In this document: positions 18,365-26,730 of the stretch, piece by piece
Position numbering within the stretch: position 1 is the stretch's first letter
Layout of the letters: every line of letters begins with the position of its first letter
Source: Hyphomicrobiaceae bacterium
GTDB lineage: Bacteria; Pseudomonadota; Alphaproteobacteria; Rhizobiales; Hyphomicrobiaceae
Assembly (NCBI GenBank): GCA_030655135.1
Contig: JAURWC010000020.1
Location: 186,001-250,000, forward strand
DNA length: 64,000 bases
Reading direction: 5' to 3'
Notes under the pieces: generated by a model
The model's database searches: none
The model's input: the letters and a program-made list of their open reading frames with translations, nothing else
Told to the model about the DNA's origin: nothing
Made by a program: the position numbers and the translations under genes

Positions 18365-18474
18365 GTTCCTGGCAGGTAAGCAGCCGAAGTTCGGCCGGCG
18401 GGTTCCTGGTGTGAAGGGGCCGAGGGTGCGGCCGGCGCAACGTGGTGCTTGTTAGCGGACTGCCAAGCTCGCCG

Positions 18475-19347
18475 CTAGAGCGCTGCGGCAGGATGGCCCG
18501 ACAGGGAGACGCGATCTTCATACTCGACTTCGACCGGTCCCGTCTTGAGAATGCGGTTGCCGGGTGTCCATTCGATGATAAGTGGCCCGCCAGGCACGTG
18601 TACCGTGACTTTCCGGCCCGTCATCCGCTTGCGGGCAGCCGATACGGCCGTCGCGCAGGCGGCTGTGCCGCAGGCTCGCGTGAGGCCGGCCCCCCGCTCC
18701 CATGTGCGCACCCGGATTGCCTCAGGCGATAAAACTTGAGCCAGCGAGATGTTGGCGCGCTCGGGAAACAGCGGATGATGCTCGAGCATGGGACCAAACC
18801 GGCCCAGATCATAGTTTTCGGGGCTGTCGTCGACCCAGAAGATTGCATGCGGGTTGCCGACGTTCACGACCGAGGGCGAATGCAGGATCGGCGCGTCGAT
18901 CGGGCCGATTTGCAGCTCGATGCCGCGCGTGTCGTGGAAAGGTTCGGACAACGGAATTTCGTTCCAGGCGAAATGGGGTTCGCCCATATCGACCGTGATG
19001 TGGCCAATGTCCGCAACGCTGGTCTGCAGGATGCCGGCCTTGGTCTCGAACTGCAGGGCACTGCGCCCCGTCTTCTGAGCCTCCAGCCAGGCGATGCAGC
19101 GCGTGCCATTGCCACACGCAGAACTTTCCGAGCCATCCGTGTTGTAGATCCGCACGAAGGCGCTGGTGCCGGGAGTTCTCGGATCGTGGAGCGCCATCAA
19201 CTGGTCAAACCCGGAGCGCGGCGCCTCGGCGATCTGGCACGCCTCTTCGCCGCGTAACACCTTGGTGGTGCCGCGGAAATCCATGACGACGATCTCGTTG
19301 CCGAGGCCGTTCATGCGCACGAAGGGAAGATCGGAAGCTCCGTTCAT
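18475..19347 (-). CDS. dapF: Diaminopimelate epimerase
   Basis: This 290-residue enzyme interconverts LL- and meso-diaminopimelate for lysine and peptidoglycan. Both active-site cysteines are in place: SACGNGTRC and [10 protein letters not shown]. The N-terminus [18 protein letters not shown] is typical. It is the first gene of the minus-strand run dapF-mtaB-ftsY-yciB-yciB, with 110 bases to mtaB. The ATG at 19347 is used; an internal ATG at MNGLGNE is a less likely start. Confidence 0.95.
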   Translation of the reverse strand: MNGASDLPFVRMNGLGNEIVVMDFRGTTKVLRGEEACQIAEAPRSGFDQLMALHDPRTPGTSAFVRIYNTDGSESSACGNGTRCIAWLEAQKTGRSALQFETKAGILQTSVADIGHITVDMGEPHFAWNEIPLSEPFHDTRGIELQIGPIDAPILHSPSVVNVGNPHAIFWVDDSPENYDLGRFGPMLEHHPLFPERANISLAQVLSPEAIRVRTWERGAGLTRACGTAACATAVSAARKRMTGRKVTVHVPGGPLIIEWTPGNRILKTGPVEVEYEDRVSLSGHPAAAL

Positions 19348-19489
19348 GCGCCCATATATGGCGAGCGGGTTGAAAAAGTCATCTGGCTGGGCGAACGCAA
19401 CCTGGGGAGATCAGCGGTTGCAGAGCTGGCATCGGCGCGCTCCAGACCTACATGACACCCGTGCCGAACAACTCAAAGCCGAGGTTCTG

Positions 19490-20623
19490 ATGCTGCGCCC
19501 TGCGATCACCGCCCTGTCCACCCTGCTTCTTGTGAGCCCAGCGGCGGCCGAACAGACCAATGCGCCGGCGCCCACAACACCCAGCAAGGTCAAAGTCGAA
19601 ACGATTGCTGAAGGCCTGGCGAACCCGTGGGGCTTGCAGTTTCTGCCCGATGGCCGGGCGCTGATCACGGAAAAGCCGGGGACGCTGCGAATTGTCGGCA
19701 AGGACGGCAGCAAATCGGATGCGATCGCGGGGCCGCCGAAGGTGGTCGACATTGATCAGGGCGGGTTGCTCGACGTACGTCTGGCGCCGAATTTCGCCAC
19801 AAGCGGCACGATCTACCTCTCCTACGCCGAGGCGCGCGATGGCAACAAAAACGGCACAAGCGTCGCCAGCGCCAAGCTCGTTCTCGACGGCAAGGGCGGC
19901 AAGCTGGACGACGTGAAGGTGATTTTCCGCCAGGAGCCGGCCTATGCCAGCGGCTATCACTTCGGCTCGCGTATCGTAATCGCCAATGACGGGACATTGT
20001 TTGTGACGCTGGGCGAACGCAACTTCCTGCGTGCCGAATCGCAAAACCCCGCCAACCACATCGGCAAGGTGGTGCACATCAATGCCGATGGGTCGCCGGC
20101 GGCCAATAATCCCAAGTTGCCCGGCTGGGCGCCCGAAGTCTGGTCGATCGGGCACCGCAATATTCAAGGCGCCGCGCTTGATCCGGCAACCGGCGAATTG
20201 TGGACCGTCGAGCACGGCGCGAAAGGCGGTGATGAACTGAACACGCCGAAGGCGGGCAAGAACTACGGCTGGCCCATCATCACGTATGGCGTCGATTATT
20301 CCGGCGCCAAGATCGGCGAGGGCAAGGCGAAAGAGGGCATGGAGCAAGCGGTTTATTATTGGGTGCCGTCGATCGCTACGTCAGGTCTCACGTTTTATAC
20401 CGGCGACCTTTTTCCGGAGTGGAAAGGCAATTTGTTCGTGGGCGGGCTCAAGGCAACGCAGTTGCAGCGGCTCGTCTTAAAGGACGGCGCAGTGGTTGCC
20501 GCCGAGGTATTACTGAAGGACGAAGGCGATCGCATTCGCGACGTGCGGCAGGGCCCCGATGGTGCGCTTTGGCTTCTAACTGACGACCAGGATGGCAAGC
20601 TGCTGCGATTGTCGCCGGGCTAG
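19490..20623 (+). CDS. PQQ-dependent aldose sugar dehydrogenase (YliI/GdhB type)
   Basis: The ATG at 19490 gives a 377-residue exported protein with signal peptide MLRPAITALSTLLLVSPAAA. The mature part is a six-bladed beta-propeller of the glucose/sorbosone dehydrogenase family: NPWGLQFLPDGRALITEKPG, YHFGSRIVIANDGTLFVTLG, IGHRNIQGAALDP and WTVEHGAKGGDELN. Family members oxidise aldoses in the periplasm using PQQ. Substrate is not predictable. It is divergent from dapF and convergent with the EF-hand gene. Confidence 0.9.
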   Translation: MLRPAITALSTLLLVSPAAAEQTNAPAPTTPSKVKVETIAEGLANPWGLQFLPDGRALITEKPGTLRIVGKDGSKSDAIAGPPKVVDIDQGGLLDVRLAPNFATSGTIYLSYAEARDGNKNGTSVASAKLVLDGKGGKLDDVKVIFRQEPAYASGYHFGSRIVIANDGTLFVTLGERNFLRAESQNPANHIGKVVHINADGSPAANNPKLPGWAPEVWSIGHRNIQGAALDPATGELWTVEHGAKGGDELNTPKAGKNYGWPIITYGVDYSGAKIGEGKAKEGMEQAVYYWVPSIATSGLTFYTGDLFPEWKGNLFVGGLKATQLQRLVLKDGAVVAAEVLLKDEGDRIRDVRQGPDGALWLLTDDQDGKLLRLSPG

Positions 20624-20636
20624 CGGACGGCGGCCT

Positions 20637-21170
20637 CTACCGGCCCATCCCGCCGGCGCCCCCACCCGGAAGCTGCTGGTTCTGTTCTTTGTCTTTCGGC
20701 TTTGCCACCGAGTAGACGCTGGCCTTTTCGTCGCTGCCGAGCTGGCAGTCGTTGTTCTTGTCGAGCAGCACAAAGGCATGGTTTTTCCTGCCCGTCAGTT
20801 CGTCCAGCGAGACTTTGCCGTCGTTGTTGGCGTCGTAGTAATCGTGATTGGCAGTGACGAACAGCTTGTCGGTGTTCGTCATGCCATTCCATTCCTGCAC
20901 CGTTAGCGAGCCGTCCTTGTCCGCGTCGGCATCCCGGAAGATCTCGCCCGAATACTGTTTCCACTCATCGCACGTGATGGTGCCGTCCTTGTTCATGTCC
21001 CAGGTGCTGGACGCCGTCAGGAAGGTCATGTCGAAGTCGGACGTGCCTTTCGAGAACGGGTTCGACAGGCCGCCCCCGCCCAAGGGCGAGCCGCCGCATG
21101 CAGCCAGACCGGCCGCGCTGGCCGTCATCAGGCACAGGCCGAGCGCGCGCGTGCGCGTTGCCTTGAGCAT
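20637..21170 (-). CDS. EF-hand lipoprotein
   Basis: From the ATG at 21170 the protein has 177 residues and a lipoprotein signal with lipobox AACG (Cys25). Four EF-hand-like loops follow: DMNKDGTITCDEW, DADKDGSLTVQEW, DANNDGKVSLDEL and a degenerate DKNNDCQLGSDE. The C-terminus is Gln/Gly-rich. It is likely an envelope-anchored calcium-binding protein; the role is unknown. It ends 13 bases from the convergent sugar dehydrogenase. Confidence 0.85.
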   Translation of the reverse strand: MLKATRTRALGLCLMTASAAGLAACGGSPLGGGGLSNPFSKGTSDFDMTFLTASSTWDMNKDGTITCDEWKQYSGEIFRDADADKDGSLTVQEWNGMTNTDKLFVTANHDYYDANNDGKVSLDELTGRKNHAFVLLDKNNDCQLGSDEKASVYSVAKPKDKEQNQQLPGGGAGGMGR

Positions 21171-21562
21171 GCAGATCTCCTCCCAGTTCTTATTTCCTGC
21201 GGCCATGCCGCTGCGTGTCCCCGCGAGTTAACACAGCAGGGAAATGAGGCAAATCACTGCTAGCGCGGCCTCCACGGCTATTTTGCAGCAGCCGGGACGG
21301 CCAATTGGCCACAGATCCGGTGTGTTGCACCGCCAAACCCGGGGCAGGCAGCGGTTGACAGGCCCGTCACCTTTTGGGATGGTCCGCCCGAAATCCGGCC
21401 CGTGAACGACGAGCCGCCGCCCCGTCAGGCCCAGGCTTTAAGCCAAGGTCGAGCGGAGAGGTCAACACCCGACAGCGCGTTGCGCCCTCGGGTGCGTTTG
21501 TCGTTTGCGTGTATGGCACCACATGAGCGGGCACTGCAGTTGGGCCCACACAGGATGGTTCG
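21171..21562. other. Non-coding region between EF-hand gene and ffh
   Basis: This 392-base stretch separates two divergent genes and should hold both promoters. I see no convincing open frame, tRNA or known riboswitch. It does not contain a recognisable 4.5S/SRP RNA core. It is GC-rich with several short inverted repeats near 21290-21420 that could form structure in the ffh leader. Confidence 0.5.
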
Positions 21563-23119
21563 ATGTTTCAATCGCTGAGCGACCGCCTTTCAGGTGTGCT
21601 CGATAAGCTGACCCGCCGCGGCGCGCTGACCGAAAGCGACGTCAGCGAAGCTATGCGCGAAGTGCGCCGCGCGCTGCTGGAAGCCGACGTGGCGCTCGAT
21701 GTCGTCAAGGATTTCACCGAAAAGGTGAAGGCCAAGGCCATCGGCCAGGACGTTGTGAAGTCGGTCACGCCGGGGCAGATGGTCGTCAAGATCGTCCACG
21801 ACGAACTGACCGCCATGCTGGGCTCGGATGCAGCGCCGATCGATCTGATCGCTGCGCCGCCGGTGGCGATCCTAATGGTGGGTCTGCAGGGCTCGGGCAA
21901 GACGACCACGACAGCGAAAATCGCCTGGCGTCTGGCCAATCGCGACAAGAAAAAAGTGCTGATGGCCTCGCTCGACACGCGGCGGCCGGCGGCACAGGAA
22001 CAGCTGCGGGTTCTCGGCGAGCAAACGAACACGCCGACGCTGCCGATCGTGGCGGGTCAAACGCCGCAGCAGATCGCCAAGCGCGCCATGGAGGCGGGCC
22101 GGCTCGGCGGCTATGACGTCGTGCTGCTCGACACGGCCGGCCGCGTCACGATCGACGAAGAACTGATGGACGAGGTCGCCGAGGTCAAGGCCGGCACCAA
22201 CCCGCACGAAGTGCTGCTGGTCGCCGACAGTTTGACGGGCCAAGACGCCGTGGCGACGGCCAAGGCGTTCGACGGCCGCCTCGGCATCACCGGCATCGTG
22301 CTCACGCGTGCCGACGGCGATGGCCGCGGCGGTGCCGCACTCTCGATGCGCGCCGTAACCGGCAAGCCGATCAAGCTGCTGGGCGTCGGCGAAAAGTGGG
22401 ACGCGCTGGAGGATTTCCATCCCTCGCGCGTCGCCAGCCGCATCCTGGGAATGGGCGACGTCGTCTCGCTGGTGGAAAAGGCCGCCCAGAACATCGACAT
22501 CGAAAAGGCGACCGCAATCGCCCAGAAGATGAAGAAGGGCGAGTTCGATCTCGACGATCTGGCCGAGCAACTCAAACAAATGCAGCGCATCGGCGGCATG
22601 TCGGGGATGATGAGCATGCTGCCCGGCATGGGAAAGATCAAATCGCAGATCGCCGATGCCAGGCTCGACGACGGGATTCTCAAGCGTCAGCACGCCATCA
22701 TCACGTCGATGACCGCGAAGGAGCGGCGCGCGCCGAAAATCCTCGATGGCAAGCGGAAGCGGCGGATCGCTGCCGGCTCCGGCACTCGCGTCGAGGAGGT
22801 CAACAAGCTCATCAAAATGCATCGGCAGATGGCCGACATGATGAAGTCGATGGGCAAGAACAAGGGTCTCATGTCCCGCATGATGGGTGGCGGGGGTGCC
22901 GCGCCGAGCCAGGATGAAATGGCGCGCATGCAGGACGAACTGGCGAAGATGGACCCCAAGGCGCTGCAGCAGCTGCCTGCCGATCTCAAGGATGCCTTGC
23001 CCCGAAGCCTGCAAGGCCTCGGCAGCCAAGGCGCCCTCCCGAAACTCCCTGGGCTCGGCAGCGGTTTGCCGGGCCTCGGCGGTCCACGTTTTCCGGGGCT
23101 ACCCGGACGGAAGAAATAG
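21563..23119 (+). CDS. ffh: Signal recognition particle protein Ffh
   Basis: Ffh binds signal sequences and the 4.5S RNA and delivers ribosomes to FtsY. The 518 residues comprise the N domain, the G domain (GLQGSGKTTTTAKIA, DTAGRVTIDEEL, TRADGDGRGG) and a Met-rich M domain (MSGMMSMLPGMGKIK; RMMGGGGAAPS). The C-terminal tail is Gly/Leu/Pro-rich. rpsP follows after 39 bases, the usual ffh-rpsP order. Signals agree well with the family, so confidence is high. Confidence 0.97.
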   Translation: MFQSLSDRLSGVLDKLTRRGALTESDVSEAMREVRRALLEADVALDVVKDFTEKVKAKAIGQDVVKSVTPGQMVVKIVHDELTAMLGSDAAPIDLIAAPPVAILMVGLQGSGKTTTTAKIAWRLANRDKKKVLMASLDTRRPAAQEQLRVLGEQTNTPTLPIVAGQTPQQIAKRAMEAGRLGGYDVVLLDTAGRVTIDEELMDEVAEVKAGTNPHEVLLVADSLTGQDAVATAKAFDGRLGITGIVLTRADGDGRGGAALSMRAVTGKPIKLLGVGEKWDALEDFHPSRVASRILGMGDVVSLVEKAAQNIDIEKATAIAQKMKKGEFDLDDLAEQLKQMQRIGGMSGMMSMLPGMGKIKSQIADARLDDGILKRQHAIITSMTAKERRAPKILDGKRKRRIAAGSGTRVEEVNKLIKMHRQMADMMKSMGKNKGLMSRMMGGGGAAPSQDEMARMQDELAKMDPKALQQLPADLKDALPRSLQGLGSQGALPKLPGLGSGLPGLGGPRFPGLPGRKK

Positions 23120-23158
23120 CAATTCACACCAGATCCAGATCACCGAAAGGAACACTGA

Positions 23159-23527
23159 ATGTCAGCCAAGATTCGCCTGTCTCGCGGCGGTGCCAAGAAG
23201 CGCCCCTATTATTACATCGTGGTCGCGCATTCCGCCTCGCCGCGCGATGGCCGGTATATCGAGCAGATCGGAACGTTTGATCCGATGCTGAAGAAGAACA
23301 ACCCTGAGCGCGTGCGCCTGAAGGAAGACCGCGCCAAGCACTGGCTTTCGGTCGGCGCGCAGCCGACGGACCGCGTCGCCCGCTTTCTCGATGCTGCCGG
23401 CCTGATGAAGCGCAAGGCTTCGAACAATCCCGAGAAGTCCAAGCCGAAGAAGAAGGCGCAGGAGCGCACTGCAGCTGCCGAAGCAAAGGCGAAGGAAGCG
23501 GCCGGCGCAACCGCCGACGCGAGTTAA
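23159..23527 (+). CDS. rpsP: 30S ribosomal protein S16
   Basis: S16 is a small-subunit assembly protein. The core (residues 1-80) has [20 protein letters not shown] and GTFDPM, followed by a Lys/Ala-rich tail that is long in alphaproteobacteria, giving 122 residues. An AGGAA ribosome site precedes the ATG. A hairpin with a T-rich tail follows, so rpsP appears to be terminated before rimM, which lies 840 bases away instead of adjacent. Confidence 0.97.
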   Translation: MSAKIRLSRGGAKKRPYYYIVVAHSASPRDGRYIEQIGTFDPMLKKNNPERVRLKEDRAKHWLSVGAQPTDRVARFLDAAGLMKRKASNNPEKSKPKKKAQERTAAAEAKAKEAAGATADAS

Positions 23528-23539
23528 AAGACAAGTCGA

Positions 23540-23596
23540 CGCCCTGCCCATCAAATTTTCTCAATGTGGAAATTTACGGGCAGGGCGTTTATTTTA
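23540..23596 (+). terminator. Terminator after rpsP
   Basis: CGCCCTGCCC at 23540 pairs perfectly with GGGCAGGGCG at 23578-23587. Inside the loop AAATTT can pair with AAATTT, extending the hairpin. A T-rich run (TTTATTTT) follows. This should end the ffh-rpsP transcript. Confidence 0.8.
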
Positions 23597-23723
23597 GCGT
23601 TCATTTTGCATAATGATAAACCGTACAGCGATCAAAAAAGCGCGTGCATCTGCGCTGCAGTTCATGTTTGCTTCGTCAACAGTTATAGGAGTTAAGCACC
23701 ATATAGCGCATTAAGGTCTTGCC

Positions 23724-23912
23724 GTGCTGATGATCCCCAAGCCACAGACGTCCCCTGCCGCCGTAGCTCTCTGGAGCAAACGGGCTCACGCGCTGCGAGC
23801 GGGGACCCATCTTTTGGCCGACAAACCTGATCGCGAACATTGGTCGGATCAAGAATTGCGCATTTGGCGCTATGCGACAGCGATCAGCCGGCGGCTCGAC
23901 AAACTTCAGTAG
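23724..23912 (+). CDS. Small hypothetical protein
   Basis: A 62-codon frame opens with GTG at 23724 (or ATG at 23730) behind an AAGG. It reads SPAAVALWSKRAHALRAGTH, then DREHWSDQELRIWRYATAISRRLDKL (two segments). The sequence is helical and charged, with a reasonable coding look, but I do not recognise a family. It lies alone in the AT-richer stretch between rpsP and the GrlR-like gene. It could be a spurious frame. Confidence 0.45.
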   Translation: MLMIPKPQTSPAAVALWSKRAHALRAGTHLLADKPDREHWSDQELRIWRYATAISRRLDKLQ

Positions 23913-23987
23913 GCCAATTCTTCCTTTGGTTGCATTTCAATAATCGGCGCAACCTTATATTAAAAGCTCGCTCTTTTAATCGGCGCT

Positions 23988-24371
23988 ATGCAGGCCGCGC
24001 TCGCAGATGGCATCTATAGTTTGGATTACCGTACCGCCACCGGCGATACGGTTTTTGCCAATGGGCTGGCCATCGTGCGAAACAACAAAATATTGGGGTC
24101 CGACCCAGCGGGCGGGCTGTTCAAAGGGCAGTACCTGCCCGGCGACGATCAGCGACCCGGTGCTTTTGAGGGGTCTATCGCCCTGCCCCCGAACGGGGAA
24201 CTGATTACCGGGCTGCGTGCGGGTCCAGAAGGGCTGAATATCGCGCTTCGGGGCGTGTCGACTGAGACGGAGTCCGCGCTTGGCTTTCTCGTGGAGGTGG
24301 CGGGCCAAATCGTCAGCGTCGATGTCGCCTATGTGGGCCCGCTGCCGGCCGCAGGATCTGATCCGCGATGA
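23988..24371 (+). CDS. GrlR-like small beta-barrel protein, coupled to rimM
   Basis: This 127-residue protein starts ALADGIYSLDYRTATGDTVF, followed by ANGLAIVRNNKILGSDPAGG, a 'beta-barrel with internal Gly-Asp turn' pattern that resembles the GrlR family (PF16518). Later segments GSIALPPNGELITGLRAG and NIALRGV continue the alternating strand pattern. GrlR was named for a type III secretion repressor, but related proteins of unknown role are widespread. No signal peptide is seen. Its TGA overlaps the rimM ATG (ATGA), so it is probably co-translated with rimM. The family call is tentative. Confidence 0.55.
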   Translation: MQAALADGIYSLDYRTATGDTVFANGLAIVRNNKILGSDPAGGLFKGQYLPGDDQRPGAFEGSIALPPNGELITGLRAGPEGLNIALRGVSTETESALGFLVEVAGQIVSVDVAYVGPLPAAGSDPR

Positions 24372-24937
24372 GCAAGTCCGACCGCGTGCTGCTTGGAGAG
24401 ATCACCGGGGTCCACGGCATCAAGGGCGAAGTTGTCATTCGCTCTTACGCAGCCGATCCGGAAGACATTGCGGCCTACGGCCGCTTGCAGGACCACGCCG
24501 GAACGAGGACCTTCGATGTCCTGCCGGTGCGGGTCGGGCCAAAAGGCGTCGTAGCGCGCATAGCAGGCATCGAGGACAGGACCTCGGCCGAACGGTTACG
24601 CGGCACCAAACTCTACGTCACCCGGGCTATGCTGCCGGTCCCCGGGGATAGGTCGTTCTATTTCATGGATCTGATCGGGCTGAAGGCCATCGGCGGCGAT
24701 GGCAACGCTTTCGGTCGCGTTACGGCCGTTCACAACTTCGGCGCGGGCGACATCATCGAGGTGTCAGTGGACGGTCATCCCGGCAGCGAACTTGTACCGT
24801 TCGCCGACGCCTATGTTCCGGACGTCAACATCGCCGACGGATGGGTGCGTGTCCTGCTGCCGGCGAGCACGAGCGAGGAAGACGAACCCGAGGCCGGGGA
24901 ACCCTTACCCGCCGGTACGCATGAAAAAAGCGAGTGA
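24368..24937 (+). CDS. rimM: Ribosome maturation factor RimM
   Basis: RimM assists assembly of the 30S head and works with S16/S19. The 189 residues show the N-terminal RimM domain (LLGEITGVHGIKGEVVIRSY, RLRGTKLYV) and the PRC barrel (FYFMDLIGLKAI, GRVTAVHNFGAGDIIEV). The start overlaps the stop of the GrlR-like gene by 4 bases. The usual followers trmD and rplS are absent; a palindromic terminator overlaps the rimM stop codon and a minus-strand gene lies beyond. Confidence 0.95.
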   Translation: MSKSDRVLLGEITGVHGIKGEVVIRSYAADPEDIAAYGRLQDHAGTRTFDVLPVRVGPKGVVARIAGIEDRTSAERLRGTKLYVTRAMLPVPGDRSFYFMDLIGLKAIGGDGNAFGRVTAVHNFGAGDIIEVSVDGHPGSELVPFADAYVPDVNIADGWVRVLLPASTSEEDEPEAGEPLPAGTHEKSE

Positions 24938-24957
24938 GACCGCGGTCTCACTCGCTT
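24928..24957. terminator. 30-bp perfect palindrome, bidirectional terminator overlapping rimM stop
   Basis: The inverted repeat with half-site AAGCGAGTGAGACCG is perfect over 30 bases and is preceded by an A-run. The rimM TGA (24935-24937) lies inside the left arm. Because rimM (+) and the Cas2-like gene (-) converge here, the hairpin can serve both; the A-run becomes a T-run for the minus strand. For rimM itself the T-run is poor. Confidence 0.75.
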
Positions 24958-24976
24958 GAATGCTTTCCTGGGTCGC

Positions 24977-25336
24977 TCAGCAGGCTTCAGCGAAGGGGAA
25001 CTCGCTCTGGGCGGCGGGCGGATTTGCCGACGGGAAGGCGATGATGTTGGTCGATCCATCGACGTCGATGCCAGGGCGGCGCTTGCGGAACCAGCGGAGC
25101 GACGTATTCATCAATACAGCCTCGTCCTTCACTGCCTGGATCAGCAGCCCGTCGTTGTCGTCGAGCAGGCCCCAGAGGCCGGAAGCGATCGTCTCCTCAG
25201 CTTCTTCGGAACGCACGTACCAGGTCTGCTCCAAAGGCCGCGCCCAGCTGGTGCCGAGCGTCATGATGGCCTGGGCGACGACATGCTTGTCGAGGTGCGG
25301 CTTGGCAAGATCGTAAGAGATGAGATAGGTGCGCAT
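24977..25336 (-). CDS. Orphan Cas2-like (SinR-family) protein
   Basis: The ATG at 25336 gives 119 residues. The first 75 fit the Cas2-like/SinR fold: MRTYLISYDLAKPHLDKHVV as first strand and helix, then LGTSWARPLEQTWYVRSEEA, then LDDNDGLLIQAV. The Asp after the first strand (D9) is kept. Cas2-fold proteins include spacer-integration subunits, VapD-type RNases and uncharacterised stand-alone members; this is one of the last. No cas1, other cas gene or CRISPR array is in the window. The tail after residue 76 is specific to this subgroup. Two LexA-type boxes lie 55 and 102 bases upstream, so damage-induced expression is likely. Confidence 0.8.
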   Translation of the reverse strand: MRTYLISYDLAKPHLDKHVVAQAIMTLGTSWARPLEQTWYVRSEEAEETIASGLWGLLDDNDGLLIQAVKDEAVLMNTSLRWFRKRRPGIDVDGSTNIIAFPSANPPAAQSEFPFAEAC

Positions 25337-25390
25337 TGGGGCCTCCGCGGGCTGAATTTGGGGCACGAAGCTTAGGGGGGATGCGAGCGA

Positions 25391-25405
25391 GAACATACAA
25401 AGAAC
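25391..25405 (-). promoter_or_regulatory. LexA (SOS) box 1 upstream of the Cas2-like gene
   Basis: On the plus strand this reads GAACATACAAAGAAC, i.e. GTTC-N7-GTTC on the minus strand, the direct-repeat operator of alphaproteobacterial LexA. It ends 55 bases before the ATG at 25336. Match is exact in all eight fixed bases. Confidence 0.75.
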
Positions 25406-25437
25406 ATGCCTGACTCGTTTTGGTGAGTCTAGTATCA

Positions 25438-25452
25438 GTTCCATTTTTGTTC
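25438..25452 (+). promoter_or_regulatory. LexA (SOS) box 2 upstream of the Cas2-like gene
   Basis: GTTCCATTTTTGTTC is an exact GTTC-N7-GTTC operator in plus orientation, 47 bases from box 1 centre to centre. On the minus strand a -10-like GATACT follows it directly, so it would cover the -35 region of the Cas2-like gene promoter. No plus-strand gene starts close by. Confidence 0.7.
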
Positions 25453-25510
25453 CCGGCATGGAGCAAGTGCGGAGAGATGGTGTCGGTGGTTGCCGAGGAC
25501 ACTGCGGGAA

Positions 25511-25897
25511 TTATTCAATAGGCTCGAAAAAGCTCAATTGGCCCGTGTCCGGCGCCTGCGAAATGCGGCGGTGGGGGCCACAATCCACGCGATCCAGCAG
25601 GGTTGGATAGCGAACCGAAAATAGCGCCAGTGCCTTACTGCGGGAGCCCGCAAAGCGGATCTCTTCCCAGATTTCATACAGGCGGCGGGGATCACAGCCG
25701 TAGCGGCGGATCAAGTCGACGCGGCGAATGCGCAGCCAACGCGCAATCCAAATATCAATGGCATCCGCCTCCGTCAGCCGCCGCTGAGGGCGGCCTGTGG
25801 CTAGATGGGGCGTAAGACCCTCCCCGCTTGTTGAACTCAACACGGCATGCTCGCAATGGTTATGACGCTTGGTTACGGTCCTGGGGCCTTGACGCAA
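25511..25897 (-). CDS. Conserved hypothetical protein with probable helix-turn-helix
   Basis: Up to 128 residues; the start is uncertain (TTG at 25897, GTG at 25843). The conserved core [40 protein letters not shown] and [17 protein letters not shown] looks like a family I have seen in Hyphomicrobiales, with a homeodomain-like helix-turn-helix around [17 protein letters not shown]. Function unknown. It lies 174 bases upstream of the Cas2-like gene in the same direction and overlaps no known gene. Confidence 0.65.
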   Translation of the reverse strand: MRQGPRTVTKRHNHCEHAVLSSTSGEGLTPHLATGRPQRRLTEADAIDIWIARWLRIRRVDLIRRYGCDPRRLYEIWEEIRFAGSRSKALALFSVRYPTLLDRVDCGPHRRISQAPDTGQLSFFEPIE

Positions 25898-25980
25898 GGC
25901 TCGAAAGACGATTGATCGCTCGCAATCGTAGCAATCTGATGGCCCGCTTTTGTTCCGGGTCCCGCGAAGGCGTCTCCTGC

Positions 25981-26709
25981 TTGATCCTGTTTCCTGCCAT
26001 CGACCTCAAAGACGGCCAATGCGTTCGCCTGAAACTCGGCGAAATGAGCGAAGCGACGGTCTTTAATGACGACCCTGCCGCGCAGGCGCGCGCCTTCCAG
26101 GACCAAGGGTTTCAGTATCTCCACATCGTCGACCTGAATGGGGCGTTTGCGGGCAAGCCCGCCAATGCGCCGGCGGTGGAGGCGATCCTTCGCGCGATCA
26201 CCATTCCGGCTCAACTGGGCGGTGGTATCCGCGATCTTGCAACGATCGAGACCTGGCTCGACAAGGGCGTGCGTCGCGTCATCCTGGGTACGATCGCGGT
26301 GCGCGATCCTGCGCTCGTGCGTGAAGCCTGCGCCAGCTTTCCGGGACGGGTCGCCGTCGGTATCGATGCGCGCGGTGGCAAGGTTGCTGTCGAAGGTTGG
26401 GCGGAGACAAGCGAGTTGACAGCAATTGAAATGGCTCGCCGCTTCGAAGACGCCGGCGTTTCGGCCATCATCTATACCGACATCGACCGCGATGGCGTGC
26501 TGAAGGGACTCAACCTGCCTGCAACGGTAGAGTTGGCGCAGGCCACGCGCATTCCGGTCATCGCCTCCGGCGGGCTGGCGTCGATGGACGACATCGAAGC
26601 GCTGACGCGGCCAGAGAACCGCATCCTTGAGGGCGCCATCTCGGGCCGCGCGCTGTACGATGGGCGTATCGATCCGGCCGAAGCCCTGCGCGCGCTGGCG
26701 CGGGCATGA
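25981..26709 (+). CDS. hisA: Phosphoribosylformimino-AICAR-P isomerase HisA
   Basis: HisA catalyses the ring-opening isomerisation in histidine synthesis. It is a (beta-alpha)8 barrel with the two phosphate-binding halves typical of the family: [16 protein letters not shown] at the start with catalytic Asp8, and [12 protein letters not shown] with the second Asp. The TTG at 25981 matches the conserved start exactly; an ATG at 25939 would add 14 residues not typical of HisA. hisF follows 21 bases later. Confidence 0.93.
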   Translation: MILFPAIDLKDGQCVRLKLGEMSEATVFNDDPAAQARAFQDQGFQYLHIVDLNGAFAGKPANAPAVEAILRAITIPAQLGGGIRDLATIETWLDKGVRRVILGTIAVRDPALVREACASFPGRVAVGIDARGGKVAVEGWAETSELTAIEMARRFEDAGVSAIIYTDIDRDGVLKGLNLPATVELAQATRIPVIASGGLASMDDIEALTRPENRILEGAISGRALYDGRIDPAEALRALARA

Positions 26710-26730
26710 TCCCTCGTCAGTGAGTTCCAT

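Noticed and set aside
21171-21562. A 4.5S/SRP RNA gene next to ffh
   Set aside because: The conserved core of the SRP RNA was not found by eye in this gap.
24977-25897. A CRISPR-Cas locus around the Cas2-like gene
   Set aside because: No cas1, no other cas gene and no regularly spaced repeat is present on either side; the protein fits the stand-alone Cas2-like/SinR group.
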